Assembly (NCBI RefSeq): GCF_015356115.1
Contig: NZ_CP063056.1
Span: 372,001-436,000, forward strand
DNA: 64,000 nucleotides
Origin: Rodentibacter haemolyticus
Lineage (GTDB): Bacteria > Pseudomonadota > Gammaproteobacteria > Enterobacterales > Pasteurellaceae
Reading direction: 5' to 3'
Shown: positions 16,935-26,639 of the stretch, in pieces
How the letters are laid out: every line of letters begins with the position of its first letter
How positions within the stretch are numbered: the first letter of the stretch is position 1
Made by a program: the position numbers and the translations under genes
Notes under the pieces: generated by a model
The model's input: the letters and a program-made list of their open reading frames with translations, nothing else
What the model was told of the DNA's origin: nothing
Databases searched by the model: none

Positions 16935-17004
16935 TTGGTTAAAGTGCGGTCAGATTTATGGAAGAAAATACGGTTGAAATTATTCAATTTTCAACCGCAC
17001 TTTG
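16935..17004. repeat. Inverted uptake-sequence pair between ytfJ and the MFS gene
   Basis: AAAGTGCGGT near 16940 and ACCGCACTTT near 16995 face each other. The copy nearer ytfJ may act in its termination on the minus strand. The 16805-17027 gap shows nothing else I can name. Confidence 0.5.
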
Positions 17005-17027
17005 GTATTACTCAGGTTGTATCGTTT

Positions 17028-17585
17028 TTATTTCGTTAACCCGTTCACCAACGCAATGACGTCTTGAATATCAGCGTTAGATAACTTTCCTTCTTTCACG
17101 AATTTTACTTTGCCGGTTTTATCAAGTACGATGATTGCACTTTCCTTTGCATTCAAGCCCCAAGCCTGTTTCACAGCACTCTTATCATCCAACACCACTT
17201 GGCTATGTGGATTTTCCGTTTTTCCTTTCTCCGCACTGTTTTTCACAAACATACCTGTGCCGACAATAGCATCATCGGCATTAATAATGGTTGTCGTCTG
17301 ATATTTTATCGGGTTAAAGTGTGCGTTTTTAATGGCATCAACCACCGCCTGGTTTTTCTCTTTCGCTGCGGTTCTTCCCGCTAAATGATGAACAATTCTC
17401 ACTTTCCCCGCTAAAGCAGAAGATGTCCAAGGTTGAAATTTAACCGATTTCCCTGCCAGTACAATCTCCCCATATTCTAATACCTTTACCGCCGGCACGG
17501 TTTGTTCAAGCTGTAAATTATGCGCAAAGGCAGATCCGGCAAAGACAATTGAACCTAATACAATGGATAAAATTTGTTTTTTCAT
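17028..17585 (-). CDS. ytfJ: YtfJ-family periplasmic protein
   Basis: The 185-residue protein has a Sec signal peptide (MKKQILSIVLGSIVFAGSAFA, cleavage after AFA) and a thioredoxin-like periplasmic domain without a CxxC. The stretches VRIVHHLAGRTAAKEKN, YQTTTIINADDAIVGTGMFV and VVLDKTGKVKFV-like IVLDKTGKVKF match E. coli YtfJ. The function is not established. It is divergent from yjdM with an uptake sequence between them. Confidence 0.85.
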   Translation of the reverse strand: MKKQILSIVLGSIVFAGSAFAHNLQLEQTVPAVKVLEYGEIVLAGKSVKFQPWTSSALAGKVRIVHHLAGRTAAKEKNQAVVDAIKNAHFNPIKYQTTTIINADDAIVGTGMFVKNSAEKGKTENPHSQVVLDDKSAVKQAWGLNAKESAIIVLDKTGKVKFVKEGKLSNADIQDVIALVNGLTK

Positions 17586-17689
17586 TTGTTTCCCTCAAAA
17601 ATCATTAAAAAACGACCGCACTTTTGGAGCGCGACTTATTTTTTTGCTATACTCACGCCCCATTATATTTAATTAGGAAGGAAAACCCA

Positions 17690-18016
17690 ATGGATAAAAT
17701 GCCTGCTTGCCCTAAATGCCAAAGCGAATATGTTTATCATGATTCCGTCAACTTCGTTTGCCCTGATTGTGCTTACGAATGGAATGATAATGAACCGGTT
17801 GAAGTCGATGAGGATCAATTAATCGTGAAAGACAGTAACGGTAACTTACTGACTGATGGCGATGATGTGCTTCTCATTAAAGATTTAAAACTGAAAGGCT
17901 CATCCGAAGTATTGAAGAAAGGAACAAAATTTAAAAATATCCGTCTCGTCAAGGGTGATCACAACATAGATTGCGGCAAAATTATGCTGAAATCCGAGTT
18001 TTTGAAAAAAGCCTAA
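17690..18016 (+). CDS. yjdM: Zinc-ribbon protein YjdM (PhnA family)
   Basis: The 108-residue protein has an N-terminal zinc ribbon (C7, C10, C24, C27) and a C-terminal SH3-like domain with DSNGNLLTDGDDV and VLKKGTKFKNIRLV. The family is often annotated PhnA, but it is distinct from phosphonoacetate hydrolase and its role is unknown. AGGAAGGA lies before the ATG at 17690, which sets the start inside a longer open frame; a TATACT -10 box lies near 17648. It converges with cpdA across an inverted uptake-sequence pair. Confidence 0.9.
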   Translation: MDKMPACPKCQSEYVYHDSVNFVCPDCAYEWNDNEPVEVDEDQLIVKDSNGNLLTDGDDVLLIKDLKLKGSSEVLKKGTKFKNIRLVKGDHNIDCGKIMLKSEFLKKA

Positions 18017-18041
18017 TTCACGAAAGCAAAATCACGAAAGC

Positions 18042-18087
18042 CAAAAGTGCGGTCATAAAAAACATTGTTTTAATTGACCGCACTTTC
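18042..18087. terminator. Inverted uptake-sequence pair between yjdM and cpdA
   Basis: AAAAGTGCGGTCA and TGACCGCACTTT face each other over a short loop, with T-runs, between convergent genes; a likely bidirectional terminator. Confidence 0.7.
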
Positions 18088-18094
18088 ATCGTAT

Positions 18095-18919
18095 TTAATA
18101 GCCATCTTCCTGCATATTCGGTAAAAAAGTCGCCAGTTGAATCCTTTTGACTTTTGTCACAATAGTGCCATCGGGATATAAATCAATTTCACGCCACCCC
18201 GGCTGAACCGTATCTAATGCAAAATGATGGCTATCCGCTTTAAATTGAATACAGGTTGATGGAGTAGCCATCACTTGATACCCTTGCCACTGACCGTCCA
18301 CTTGCTGATGAATATGACCATATAAAATCGCTTTCACATTTTTAAACGGTGTAAGCACATCAAGCAACTCGTGAGAATTACGTAAATTATGTTGATCCAA
18401 CCAAGCCGAATTTGTCGGCAATACGTGATGATGAAAAACAATTAGGGTATAACGTTCCGGATATTTTGCCAGGGTAACTTTCAACAAATCAAGTTGATAT
18501 CGGCTAAGTTCACCATGTGGCACACCATAAACCTGACTATCTAACAGCAACACCTGCCAATATTTTCCCAACAAAATATGTTTTGCATTTTCCATTGGCG
18601 GTCGATTTAGATTCTCTGTCATTGTGGGTTGAAAATCATGATTTCCCGGAATCCAAAACACCGATTTGCCAAAGGGTTTAATCATCTCCACAAAACGTTG
18701 ATAGCCTTCATCACTGCTATCCTGTACTAAATCTCCGGTGGCAAGAATAACATCAAATTCCGTATTCTCCTGCTGGATTTCCTGCAAAACCTGTGCAAAA
18801 CTCGCCTGCGTATTTACACCTAATAGCTCTGTTTTTTCATCCTTAAACAGATGCGAATCGGTAACCTGCAACAGTTTAATTACAGCTTGTTCAGACTGAT
18901 AAACAAAGGTATTTTTCAT
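18095..18919 (-). CDS. cpdA: 3',5'-cyclic AMP phosphodiesterase
   Basis: The 274-residue protein is a class III cyclic nucleotide phosphodiesterase that lowers cAMP and so damps CRP signalling and, in H. influenzae, competence. All metallophosphoesterase motifs are present: D21 and H23 (TDSH), GD at 62-63, GNHD at 92-95, FHHH and GHIHQQ. It starts 9 bp after the nudF stop with AGGAGAT before its ATG, so the two form an operon. Confidence 0.94.
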   Translation of the reverse strand: MKNTFVYQSEQAVIKLLQVTDSHLFKDEKTELLGVNTQASFAQVLQEIQQENTEFDVILATGDLVQDSSDEGYQRFVEMIKPFGKSVFWIPGNHDFQPTMTENLNRPPMENAKHILLGKYWQVLLLDSQVYGVPHGELSRYQLDLLKVTLAKYPERYTLIVFHHHVLPTNSAWLDQHNLRNSHELLDVLTPFKNVKAILYGHIHQQVDGQWQGYQVMATPSTCIQFKADSHHFALDTVQPGWREIDLYPDGTIVTKVKRIQLATFLPNMQEDGY

Positions 18920-18928
18920 CGATATCTC

Positions 18929-19561
18929 CTAAATTTGTAACCAACGTTGTTGTAATCGAGCATAATTTAATTGAAGCCATTGCAGGCCCATTACGGCAAT
19001 GCCGTTATCAATCTTTCCTTCACATACCCATTGATACGCTCGTTCACGTTTCACAACATGTACTTTAATATCTTCGTTTTCACAGTCCAAGCCGTGAATC
19101 CCTTTTGCCGTCGAACTATCGACTTGTCCGACAAATAAATGAATCCGTTCAACCACACCGCCGGGACTATCCCACACACTTAAACAATGCGTTAAATGCT
19201 TCACGATGATACCGGCTTCTTCTTTACTTTCCCGCAATGCGACCTCTTCCGGCCGTTCGCCTTGTTCAACCATTCCCGCAATTAATTCTAATAGCCAAGG
19301 GGAACGATTCGCTTCGGGATAATAAGCCGCACCGATACGAACCTGCTCGACCAATATCACGGCATCTTCTTTGGGATCATAAGCAATCACGGCAGAAGCA
19401 GCTCCTTTAATAAGTAGTTCTCGGGTTACAACACCGCTTTCTCCACCGGCAAAAAGTTTGTGCTTAAATTGAATTTTTTTTAGTGTAAAAAAACCGTCAT
19501 ACACGACTTCTTCGTTAATAATTTTAATATCAGACAGATTAAATTGTTGAGCTTCCGGCAT
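18929..19561 (-). CDS. nudF: ADP-ribose pyrophosphatase
   Basis: The 210-residue Nudix hydrolase splits ADP-ribose to AMP and ribose 5-phosphate. A perfect Nudix box spans residues 96-118 (G96, E102, R110, E111, E114, E115, G117). The N- and C-terminal parts fit NudF/TrgB. It is the first gene of a nudF-cpdA pair, the arrangement also found in other gamma-proteobacteria. GGAGAAA lies before the ATG. Confidence 0.93.
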   Translation of the reverse strand: MPEAQQFNLSDIKIINEEVVYDGFFTLKKIQFKHKLFAGGESGVVTRELLIKGAASAVIAYDPKEDAVILVEQVRIGAAYYPEANRSPWLLELIAGMVEQGERPEEVALRESKEEAGIIVKHLTHCLSVWDSPGGVVERIHLFVGQVDSSTAKGIHGLDCENEDIKVHVVKRERAYQWVCEGKIDNGIAVMGLQWLQLNYARLQQRWLQI

Positions 19562-19665
19562 ATTTTTTCTCCAAATATATAAGTAAAATCATACGTCTAA
19601 AAGACTATAAAAAAAATATAAGGTTTATACTTTTTGTTGAAACTTTGAAGTAGCTCACAAAAAAT

Positions 19666-19695
19666 AAAAACCTGTGCTTAATTTATGATCACAGG
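19666..19695 (-). terminator. Terminator downstream of hrpA
   Basis: On the minus strand AACCTGTG and CACAGGTT form an 8-bp stem over a 12-base AT-rich loop, followed by a long T-rich run. It lies about 115 bp after the hrpA stop. Confidence 0.7.
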
Positions 19696-19809
19696 TTATA
19701 AAAGGGACAATCCATTATCTAAAAATGATGAAATCACTAACCTGACATATTCATCATTGGTAAATAACGAACCCATTAAGGAGACATTTTTTCTCTTTGC
19801 AGGAATGCA

Positions 19810-22800
19810 TTAAAACCCCGAAATTAAATTTAAAATTCGCTTGTCAGAAACCTGATATTTTGTTCCCAGTTGCTGCGCAAATAAACTTACGCGCAATTCT
19901 TCAATCATATATCTGATCTCTGCGATTTCATTAGGAATCGGTTTAGATTTCGGTAATTTGGCAAGAAGTTGCTGATAAGATTGCTGAACTTGCTCCACAC
20001 GTAACATTGCTGCGCGATCACGGTTGACATCTTGTAAAAGCTTGTCAATGCGTTTATCAATGGCCTGCAAATAACGCAATAAATCCTGCAATCGATCATA
20101 ACCGCTCTTTTGTACAAAGCCTTGATATACCAAGCCGCCAAGTTGAGCTTTAATATCTGAAAAAGCAAACGCCATAGTAAAATCCATTTTTCCCTTTAAG
20201 CGTTGATTCAAAGCGTGAGTGAATGTTAGAATTTGTTCCACCTTTTGGGCAATATCAACCGTGACTTCATTCAAATTTTCCCGCACAAAATCCCGAAGTT
20301 TTTCAAATCCTTCCTCATTCCACACAAAACCGCCAAAATCATTGATGAGCTTATCCACTGCGCAAGCAATACAATCGTCAATTAACTCCAATACCCGCCC
20401 AAATGGGGTGAAATACAAACCTAATTTGGATTTATTCGGCAATTTTTCGTGTAAATATTTGATCGGGGACGGCACGTTAAGTAACAATAAGCGGCGTAAT
20501 CCTTGCTGCATTGCCACAGATTGTTCAAATTCGGTTTCAAAAAGTTTAACCCCTACGGCATCTTTTTCATCCACAATCGCCGGAAAGGCTTTTACACTGA
20601 ATCCCTGTTTTTTCTGTTCGTAAAATTGCGGCAGATCGGCGAAATTCCAAATATGTGCGCCGCTTTGCTCAATGCCGTCATCCGCCACCGCAGAAATACT
20701 TTCTTGCACGTGTTCTTTTAACTCAAATTTCAGCGTATCCAAATCCATAGATTCGGCAATTTTCTTACCTCTTTCATCTACCACGCGGAAAGTCATTTTT
20801 AAATGACTTGGAATTTGCTGCCAATTCCAATGTTCAGCTTCGACCATTACGCCCGTCATACGGCGTAATTCATAAATCAGCGTATCTAATAATGGCTTTT
20901 CCGACGGTATAACACGATTTAAAAAAGCCTGAGCATAATTCGGCGCCGGTACAAAATTACGGCGGTAAGATTTTGGCAGGGATTTAATCAGTGCAATCAC
21001 TAATTCTTCACGCAAGCCCGGAATTTGCCAATCAAACCCCGTCATTTCTACCTGATTGAGCAAAGGCAACGGAATATGTACCGTCACACCGTCCGCTTCC
21101 GTACCCGGCTCAAATTGATAAGTGAGTTTGAATTTTAAATGACCTTGATGCCAGAAATTCGGAAAATCCAATTTACTGACTCGCTCCGCCTCATCATTCA
21201 TCAAGAAAGCACGTTTAAAATTAAGGAGATCCGGATTCTGTTTCGAGGCTTTTTTCCACCAAGTATCAAAATGCTTTTGCGATACGACTTCTGTACCGAT
21301 ACGCTGATCATAAAACTCAAACAATGTGCGTTCATCGACCAAAATATCACGGCGACGACTTTTATGTTCCAGTTCTTCCACTTCGCGAATCAAGCGTTGA
21401 TTTTGCTTAAAAAACGGATGTCGGGTATTCCAATCCCCTTCCACTAATGCCGACTGAATAAAAATCTCACGGCTTAGGCTAGGATCAATCGCACCATAAT
21501 TCACCGCTCTTGCAGCAACAATGGGTACGCCGTATAAACTCACTTTTTCATCGGCAATCACCGAACCTCGAGATTTTGACCAACGTGGCTCAGAATAGGA
21601 TTTTTTCGTTAAATGCGGTGCTAAGGGTTCAATCCATTCCGGTTCGATTTCTGCCACCATTCGGCCCCAAAGTTTGGAGGTTTCCACCAATTCGACCGCC
21701 ATGATCCATTTCGGTTGTTTTTTGAAAAGTACGGAATTTGGAAAAACCGCAAAATGCGCATTACGTGCACCAAGATATTGTTGTTTCTCCGTTTCTTTTA
21801 AGCCGATGTGAGAAAGTAAACCGCTTAAAAGTGCGGTATGAATTTGCTGATATTCCGCCTTCTCCGAATTAATCGGCAGCCCCATTTCACGTACGGCGAG
21901 GCGGATTTGTTGATAAATATCCTGCCATTCGCGAATACGTAGATAATTTAGAAAATCTTTTTGGCATTGGCGACGGAACTGATTTTTACTAAGTTCTTTT
22001 TGTTGTATTTGAAGATAATTCCAAAGATTTAAAAACGCTAAGAAATCTGACTTTTTATCGGCAAAACGACGGTGTTTTTCATCTGCCGCCTGCTGTTTTT
22101 CTATCGGGCGTTCACGCGGATCTTGAATAGATAATGCAGAGACAATAACCATCACTTCATAAACGCAACCGAAATTGACCGCACTTAGAAGCATTTTCGC
22201 CAATCTAGGATCAACAGGGAGCTGAGCAAGTTGTTTACCTATAGAGGTTAATTTGCGTTGTAAAGGTGAGTTAGAGGCACTCTTTTCCTCGCTTTCTTCC
22301 TCAATATTAGAGGTATCTCTACGAATTTTTTTACGGGGGGAGAAATATTCAAACGCCCCTAACTCTTCCAATAACTTCACGCCGTCTTGAATATGCCGCT
22401 TATCCGGTGCATCGACAAACGGGAAGTCTTCAATGTCATCCAAACCTAACGCTGTCATTTGTAGGATCACTGATGCCAGGTTAGTACGCAAAATTTCCGG
22501 ATCGGTAAATTCCGGGCGGGAATGAAAATCCTCTTCCGAGTAAAGACGAATACAAATCCCGTCACTCACCCGTCCGCAACGTCCCTTACGTTGATTAGCC
22601 GAAGCCTGCGAAATAGGTTCAATAGGAAGACGTTGCACCTTGGTACGGTAGCTATAACGGGAAATGCGTGCGGTGCCGGGATCGATAACGTATTTAATCC
22701 CCGGTACGGTAAGCGAGGTTTCCGCTACGTTCGTGGCAAGTACAATGCGATTTAATCCGCTCGGATGAAAAATTTTATTTTGTTCCTGTGCAGAAAGGCG

Positions 22801-23784
22801 GGCAAAGAGCGGTAAAATTTCCGTATGTTTTAGATTTTGTTTTTGTAATGCTTCAGCGGTATCGCGGATTTCCCGCTCGCCGTTCATAAAAATCAAAATA
22901 TCCCCACGCCCCTCAGCTTGGAGCTCGTCCACAGCATTTAAAATACCTTGCAATTGATCTTGCTCTTCCTCCTCACCAATCGGGCGATATCGTACTTCTA
23001 CGGGATAGGTTCTGCCGGAAACTTCAATAATAGGCGCATTATCAAAATGCTTAGAAAAACGTTCTACATCAATCGTTGCGGACGTAATGATTAATTTAAG
23101 ATCCGGGCGGCACGGAAGAAGCTGTTTCAGGTAGCCGAGAATGAAATCGTTATTCAAACTACGCTCATGGGCTTCATCAATGATCAAGCAGGAATATTGG
23201 TTAAGAAAACGATCCGTTTGAATTTCAGCGAGCAAAATCCCGTCGGTCATCAGCTTAATTTGGGTATTGTTGCCGATTTGATCGTTAAAACGGACTTTAT
23301 ACCCCACCAGTTCACCAACTTCCGTTTGCAACTCTTCCGCAATACGCGTAGCGACAGAACGGGCTGCAATACGGCGAGGCTGCGTATGTCCAATCATACC
23401 CCAATTGCCCAACCCAAGTTCTAAACACATTTTAGGTAACTGCGTGGTTTTGCCCGAGCCGGTTTCCCCCGCGACCACAATCACTTGGTGTTTTGATAGC
23501 AATTTTTCAATTTCGGCTTTACGCTGACTCACCGGTAAACTATCCGGAAAAACAATCGGATTTTTAACCGCACTTTGACGTTGTTGCACACGTAATTTGG
23601 CTTGTTGAATTTGCTGTTCTATCTCTGTAGCCACCGCTTGCTGTGCCGCTTGATTTTTAATTTTGCCGATGCCCTGAATACGCCCGGATAAACGGCGCAT
23701 ATCCACCGACATCACATCATTTAATTGAGAGAGAAGAGTCTGTTGTAAAGGATTTAATTTTTGCTTTATTATTCTCTTTTTCAT
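19810..23784 (-). CDS. hrpA: ATP-dependent RNA helicase HrpA
   Basis: The 1324-residue DEAH-box helicase is close to E. coli HrpA in size (1300). Walker A GETGSGKT at 106-113, DEAH at 203-206, SATID, and the QxxGRxGR-type motif QRKGRCGR are all present, followed by helicase-associated, OB-fold and the long C-terminal DUF3418-type region. HrpA acts on mRNA and rescues stalled or collided ribosomes in E. coli. Its start overlaps the stop of the upstream small membrane protein gene (ATGA), so the three genes from 24623 downward look like an operon. Confidence 0.95.
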   Translation of the reverse strand: MKKRIIKQKLNPLQQTLLSQLNDVMSVDMRRLSGRIQGIGKIKNQAAQQAVATEIEQQIQQAKLRVQQRQSAVKNPIVFPDSLPVSQRKAEIEKLLSKHQVIVVAGETGSGKTTQLPKMCLELGLGNWGMIGHTQPRRIAARSVATRIAEELQTEVGELVGYKVRFNDQIGNNTQIKLMTDGILLAEIQTDRFLNQYSCLIIDEAHERSLNNDFILGYLKQLLPCRPDLKLIITSATIDVERFSKHFDNAPIIEVSGRTYPVEVRYRPIGEEEEQDQLQGILNAVDELQAEGRGDILIFMNGEREIRDTAEALQKQNLKHTEILPLFARLSAQEQNKIFHPSGLNRIVLATNVAETSLTVPGIKYVIDPGTARISRYSYRTKVQRLPIEPISQASANQRKGRCGRVSDGICIRLYSEEDFHSRPEFTDPEILRTNLASVILQMTALGLDDIEDFPFVDAPDKRHIQDGVKLLEELGAFEYFSPRKKIRRDTSNIEEESEEKSASNSPLQRKLTSIGKQLAQLPVDPRLAKMLLSAVNFGCVYEVMVIVSALSIQDPRERPIEKQQAADEKHRRFADKKSDFLAFLNLWNYLQIQQKELSKNQFRRQCQKDFLNYLRIREWQDIYQQIRLAVREMGLPINSEKAEYQQIHTALLSGLLSHIGLKETEKQQYLGARNAHFAVFPNSVLFKKQPKWIMAVELVETSKLWGRMVAEIEPEWIEPLAPHLTKKSYSEPRWSKSRGSVIADEKVSLYGVPIVAARAVNYGAIDPSLSREIFIQSALVEGDWNTRHPFFKQNQRLIREVEELEHKSRRRDILVDERTLFEFYDQRIGTEVVSQKHFDTWWKKASKQNPDLLNFKRAFLMNDEAERVSKLDFPNFWHQGHLKFKLTYQFEPGTEADGVTVHIPLPLLNQVEMTGFDWQIPGLREELVIALIKSLPKSYRRNFVPAPNYAQAFLNRVIPSEKPLLDTLIYELRRMTGVMVEAEHWNWQQIPSHLKMTFRVVDERGKKIAESMDLDTLKFELKEHVQESISAVADDGIEQSGAHIWNFADLPQFYEQKKQGFSVKAFPAIVDEKDAVGVKLFETEFEQSVAMQQGLRRLLLLNVPSPIKYLHEKLPNKSKLGLYFTPFGRVLELIDDCIACAVDKLINDFGGFVWNEEGFEKLRDFVRENLNEVTVDIAQKVEQILTFTHALNQRLKGKMDFTMAFAFSDIKAQLGGLVYQGFVQKSGYDRLQDLLRYLQAIDKRIDKLLQDVNRDRAAMLRVEQVQQSYQQLLAKLPKSKPIPNEIAEIRYMIEELRVSLFAQQLGTKYQVSDKRILNLISGF

Positions 23785-24170
23785 ACTGATTTACATTTGA
23801 AACTACCGTAAGCCAAACATAGCCATCCGATTAAAAATAGTACACCGCCGATAGGGGTTAACCAAACCATCAATTTGCCCGCACCAAGAGCGAGCGAATA
23901 TAAACTACCGCAGAATAAAAGCATACCGAATGCCCAAGAACAAGCGGCAAAATTGAGCGCGTTATTCAAAGTAAATTGTTCCCGAGTTATTTGCACAATG
24001 CCGATTCCCATAATGGCAAGGGTGTGAAACATTTGATATTTAATCGCGGTATCAATCCAGGCTAAGGCTTTGGGCTCTAAAATTTGACCTAATCGATGAG
24101 CGGCAAAAGCCCCAATGCCAACACATAAAAAACCGCTCAGCGAGGCAACTGATAGCCATTTATTTTTCAT
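23781..24170 (-). CDS. ygdD: Small membrane protein, DUF423 (YgdD-like)
   Basis: The 129-residue protein has about four membrane spans and the DUF423 marks GAFAAHRLGQIL near the start and the closing LTPIGGVLFLIGWLCLAYGSF. The function is unknown. Its start abuts the stop of the preceding gene without a gap and its stop overlaps the hrpA start. Confidence 0.88.
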   Translation of the reverse strand: MKNKWLSVASLSGFLCVGIGAFAAHRLGQILEPKALAWIDTAIKYQMFHTLAIMGIGIVQITREQFTLNNALNFAACSWAFGMLLFCGSLYSLALGAGKLMVWLTPIGGVLFLIGWLCLAYGSFKCKSV

Positions 24171-24623
24171 TTACAATTTTCCCATTAATAATGCCAAGAT
24201 CCCTGCTGCAATAAGCGGTCCAACGGGAATCCCACCAAGAAACGAGACGCCGAGAATCGTGCCGATCAGTAAACCGGTAACCAATACGGGTTGCTCTCCC
24301 ATCAGCGGAACGCCTTTTCCCGCAAGCCAAGCGACAAAAATGCCCACCACAATAGAGAGTGCCATTTTCCAACTTAATAAACCCGCTAAATCAGGTAATT
24401 GAATTTTGCCGGAAACCAGAGGGCTTAATACGCCAATCGTCAAAATAATAATGCCGATCTTTAAACCGTATTTTTCAAGTAGAGGTATGTATTCGGATAA
24501 AAAGGTTTGCTGCATAATCAGTAACGCAGCGGCGGAAACGGTGATAGCACTATTATGGCTAACCAAACCAAGAACAATTAAAATCACCAATAGCAGGGCG
24601 ATCATATTAAATTGCAATGACAT
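24171..24623 (-). CDS. Small membrane protein, DUF441 (YeaL-like)
   Basis: The 150-residue protein has about four membrane spans; GLVSHNSAITVSAAALL, GKGVPLMGEQP and LLIGTILGVSFLGGIPVGPLIAAG fit the DUF441/YeaL family, whose function is unknown. It is the first gene of a probable three-gene unit ending with hrpA. GGGAGTCC precedes the ATG. The 260-bp gap between it and recN holds one uptake sequence and no recognisable gene. Confidence 0.88.
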   Translation of the reverse strand: MSLQFNMIALLLVILIVLGLVSHNSAITVSAAALLIMQQTFLSEYIPLLEKYGLKIGIIILTIGVLSPLVSGKIQLPDLAGLLSWKMALSIVVGIFVAWLAGKGVPLMGEQPVLVTGLLIGTILGVSFLGGIPVGPLIAAGILALLMGKL

Positions 24624-24884
24624 AGGACTCCCAAAGTGCGGTTAGAAAAATGATTGTTCTTTGACAGATGAATTTGAAGAGAAATTATAACAATTTCTTC
24701 ATTTGCTGTGTCTTTTATTTAATGAAAAAGCCGGAATGAAAAGGAATTTATTTTCCCGTCAAATGCCATGAGTTCCGGACTAATAAAATTCGTTATTTTA
24801 TCCGCCTAGCCTGTTTGGACCACATTCTACCGCTATGAAATCTCATTCCCCTTTCCCCAATAATTTTGCTATAGGGAAATAAAA

Positions 24885-26561
24885 CTATGCTACTGACTCC
24901 AACATTTCTCTTGCATTCGCCAATGCAAGTTCTGTAATTTGACTCCCACCTAACAAACGGGCCAGTGCAGATATTCGCTCCTCTTGGGAAAGTGCGGTCA
25001 TTTTTGTTTCCGTTTTTTCATCTACGGTAAATTTTTCCACATTAAATTGATTATGCCCACAGCAAGCCACTTGTGGTAAATGGGTAACGCAAAGTACTTG
25101 ACATTTATTTCCTAATTGACGCAATAATTTCCCGACAACACTAGCAGTTGAACCACTGATCCCGACATCCACCTCATCAAAAATTAAAGTCGGAATCGCA
25201 GATTGATCGGAAGTTAGCACTTGAATGGCTAAAGAAATACGGGAAAGCTCCCCTCCGGATGCAACTTTTGCCAACGGTTGAGGTTGTTGTCCTAAATTAC
25301 TTCGTAAAGTGAATAAAATCTGATCCGCACCATTAGCCCCCATTTTTTCATCGTCAGCTTTCAGTTCTACATAAAATTCCGCATTTTCCATTGCAAGCCG
25401 CTTAATAGATTGGGTAACTTGTTGCGCTAATGCATTCGCCGATTTTTGACGGCTTGCCGTTAATTCAGCCGCCGTAATCTGCATTTTTGCAAACGCTGCT
25501 TTTTCTTGCTCAATCAACGCTTCTTCACTTTCTGAAAAATCTAAAAGTGCGGTCAATTCCACCTTTAATTTTTTATGCCACTCAACTAATTCTTCCGGTT
25601 TCACATTATGCTTTCTTGCCAGTTGAAGTGCCTGCCCCATACGTTGTTCTATTTCTTGCAACAATTTTGGATCTTGTTCAATATTTGAAGAGAGATGCTG
25701 AACTTCATTTGTCGCTTCTTGCACCTGAATTAAGGCTTCATTAAGTAAATTCCGAGCATCTGTATATCGAGGATCCAATTCTGCCAATTCATCAATATAT
25801 TGTGTTGCACGATACAGCATCGTATCCACATTCACAGTTTCATTTTCACTTAAAATTTGTAGTGCCGATTGGGAAAGTTGGGTGAGTTGTTCGCTATTTG
25901 ATAAACGACGTTGCTCTTCTTCTAATTCAAAATACTCGTTTGGGCGAAGATTAAACTCATCTAGTTCCTCTACTTGATATTGAAGCAATTGTTTCTTTGC
26001 TTCATTTTCCATTACTTTCTGCTGAAAAGTTTTAACTTGAGTTTGTAAGTTTTTCCAAGCCCGATAATCTTCTCGCATTTGATTAAGTAAATGAGAATGC
26101 CGCGCAAAACTATCAACCAATTGCAGCTGGTAATCGTTTTTCAGTAAAAGCTGGGAAGCGTGTTGCCCGTTGATATGAATAAGATACTGCCCCACTTCTT
26201 TGAGCTGAGCAGCCGAAACCGGTGTGCTGTTAATAAACGCTTTAGAGCGCCCATCAGCATTAATAACACGGCGTAAAATACATTCGGAAGGATTATCAGG
26301 ATCTTGCAACTCCTGCGCCTGCAACCATTGATAAGCCGGATTATGCGGTTCAAGATGAAAGCTTGCACAAATTTCCGCCCGTTCTTGCCCTTCCCTCACC
26401 ATTGTACTTTCGACACGTTGCCCTAAACATAATCCTAAGGCATCAATGGCAATAGATTTACCGGCACCGGTTTCACCGGTAATCACCGACATTCCTTTCG
26501 CTAATTCAATGTCAAGTTGGCGAACGATGGCAAAGTTATTGATGGTAAGTTGAGTAAGCAT
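24885..26561 (-). CDS. recN: DNA repair ATPase RecN
   Basis: The 558-residue SMC-like protein helps join broken DNA ends in recombination repair. It has an N-terminal Walker A GETGAGKS at 29-36, a central coiled-coil region rich in Glu, Gln and Leu (about 150-370), and C-terminal SGGELSRISLAIQVL and FDEVDVGISG. LexA-type boxes before the start (26599-26618) predict strong SOS induction as in E. coli. Confidence 0.96.
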   Translation of the reverse strand: MLTQLTINNFAIVRQLDIELAKGMSVITGETGAGKSIAIDALGLCLGQRVESTMVREGQERAEICASFHLEPHNPAYQWLQAQELQDPDNPSECILRRVINADGRSKAFINSTPVSAAQLKEVGQYLIHINGQHASQLLLKNDYQLQLVDSFARHSHLLNQMREDYRAWKNLQTQVKTFQQKVMENEAKKQLLQYQVEELDEFNLRPNEYFELEEEQRRLSNSEQLTQLSQSALQILSENETVNVDTMLYRATQYIDELAELDPRYTDARNLLNEALIQVQEATNEVQHLSSNIEQDPKLLQEIEQRMGQALQLARKHNVKPEELVEWHKKLKVELTALLDFSESEEALIEQEKAAFAKMQITAAELTASRQKSANALAQQVTQSIKRLAMENAEFYVELKADDEKMGANGADQILFTLRSNLGQQPQPLAKVASGGELSRISLAIQVLTSDQSAIPTLIFDEVDVGISGSTASVVGKLLRQLGNKCQVLCVTHLPQVACCGHNQFNVEKFTVDEKTETKMTALSQEERISALARLLGGSQITELALANAREMLESVA

Positions 26562-26576
26562 AGCAAAATCCCTAAT

Positions 26577-26618
26577 TACTGTATATCCATCATATTAATA
26601 CTGATTTAATATACAGTA
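26577..26618 (-). promoter_or_regulatory. SOS (LexA) box region before recN
   Basis: TACTGATTTAATATACAGTA (26599-26618) differs from the ideal LexA site at one key base (CTGA for CTGT). An adjoining half-match TACTGTATAT (26577-26586) suggests a second, weaker box, as multiple boxes occur before recN elsewhere. Confidence 0.7.
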
Positions 26619-26639
26619 AAGATTTTTTTGAGATTTTAT

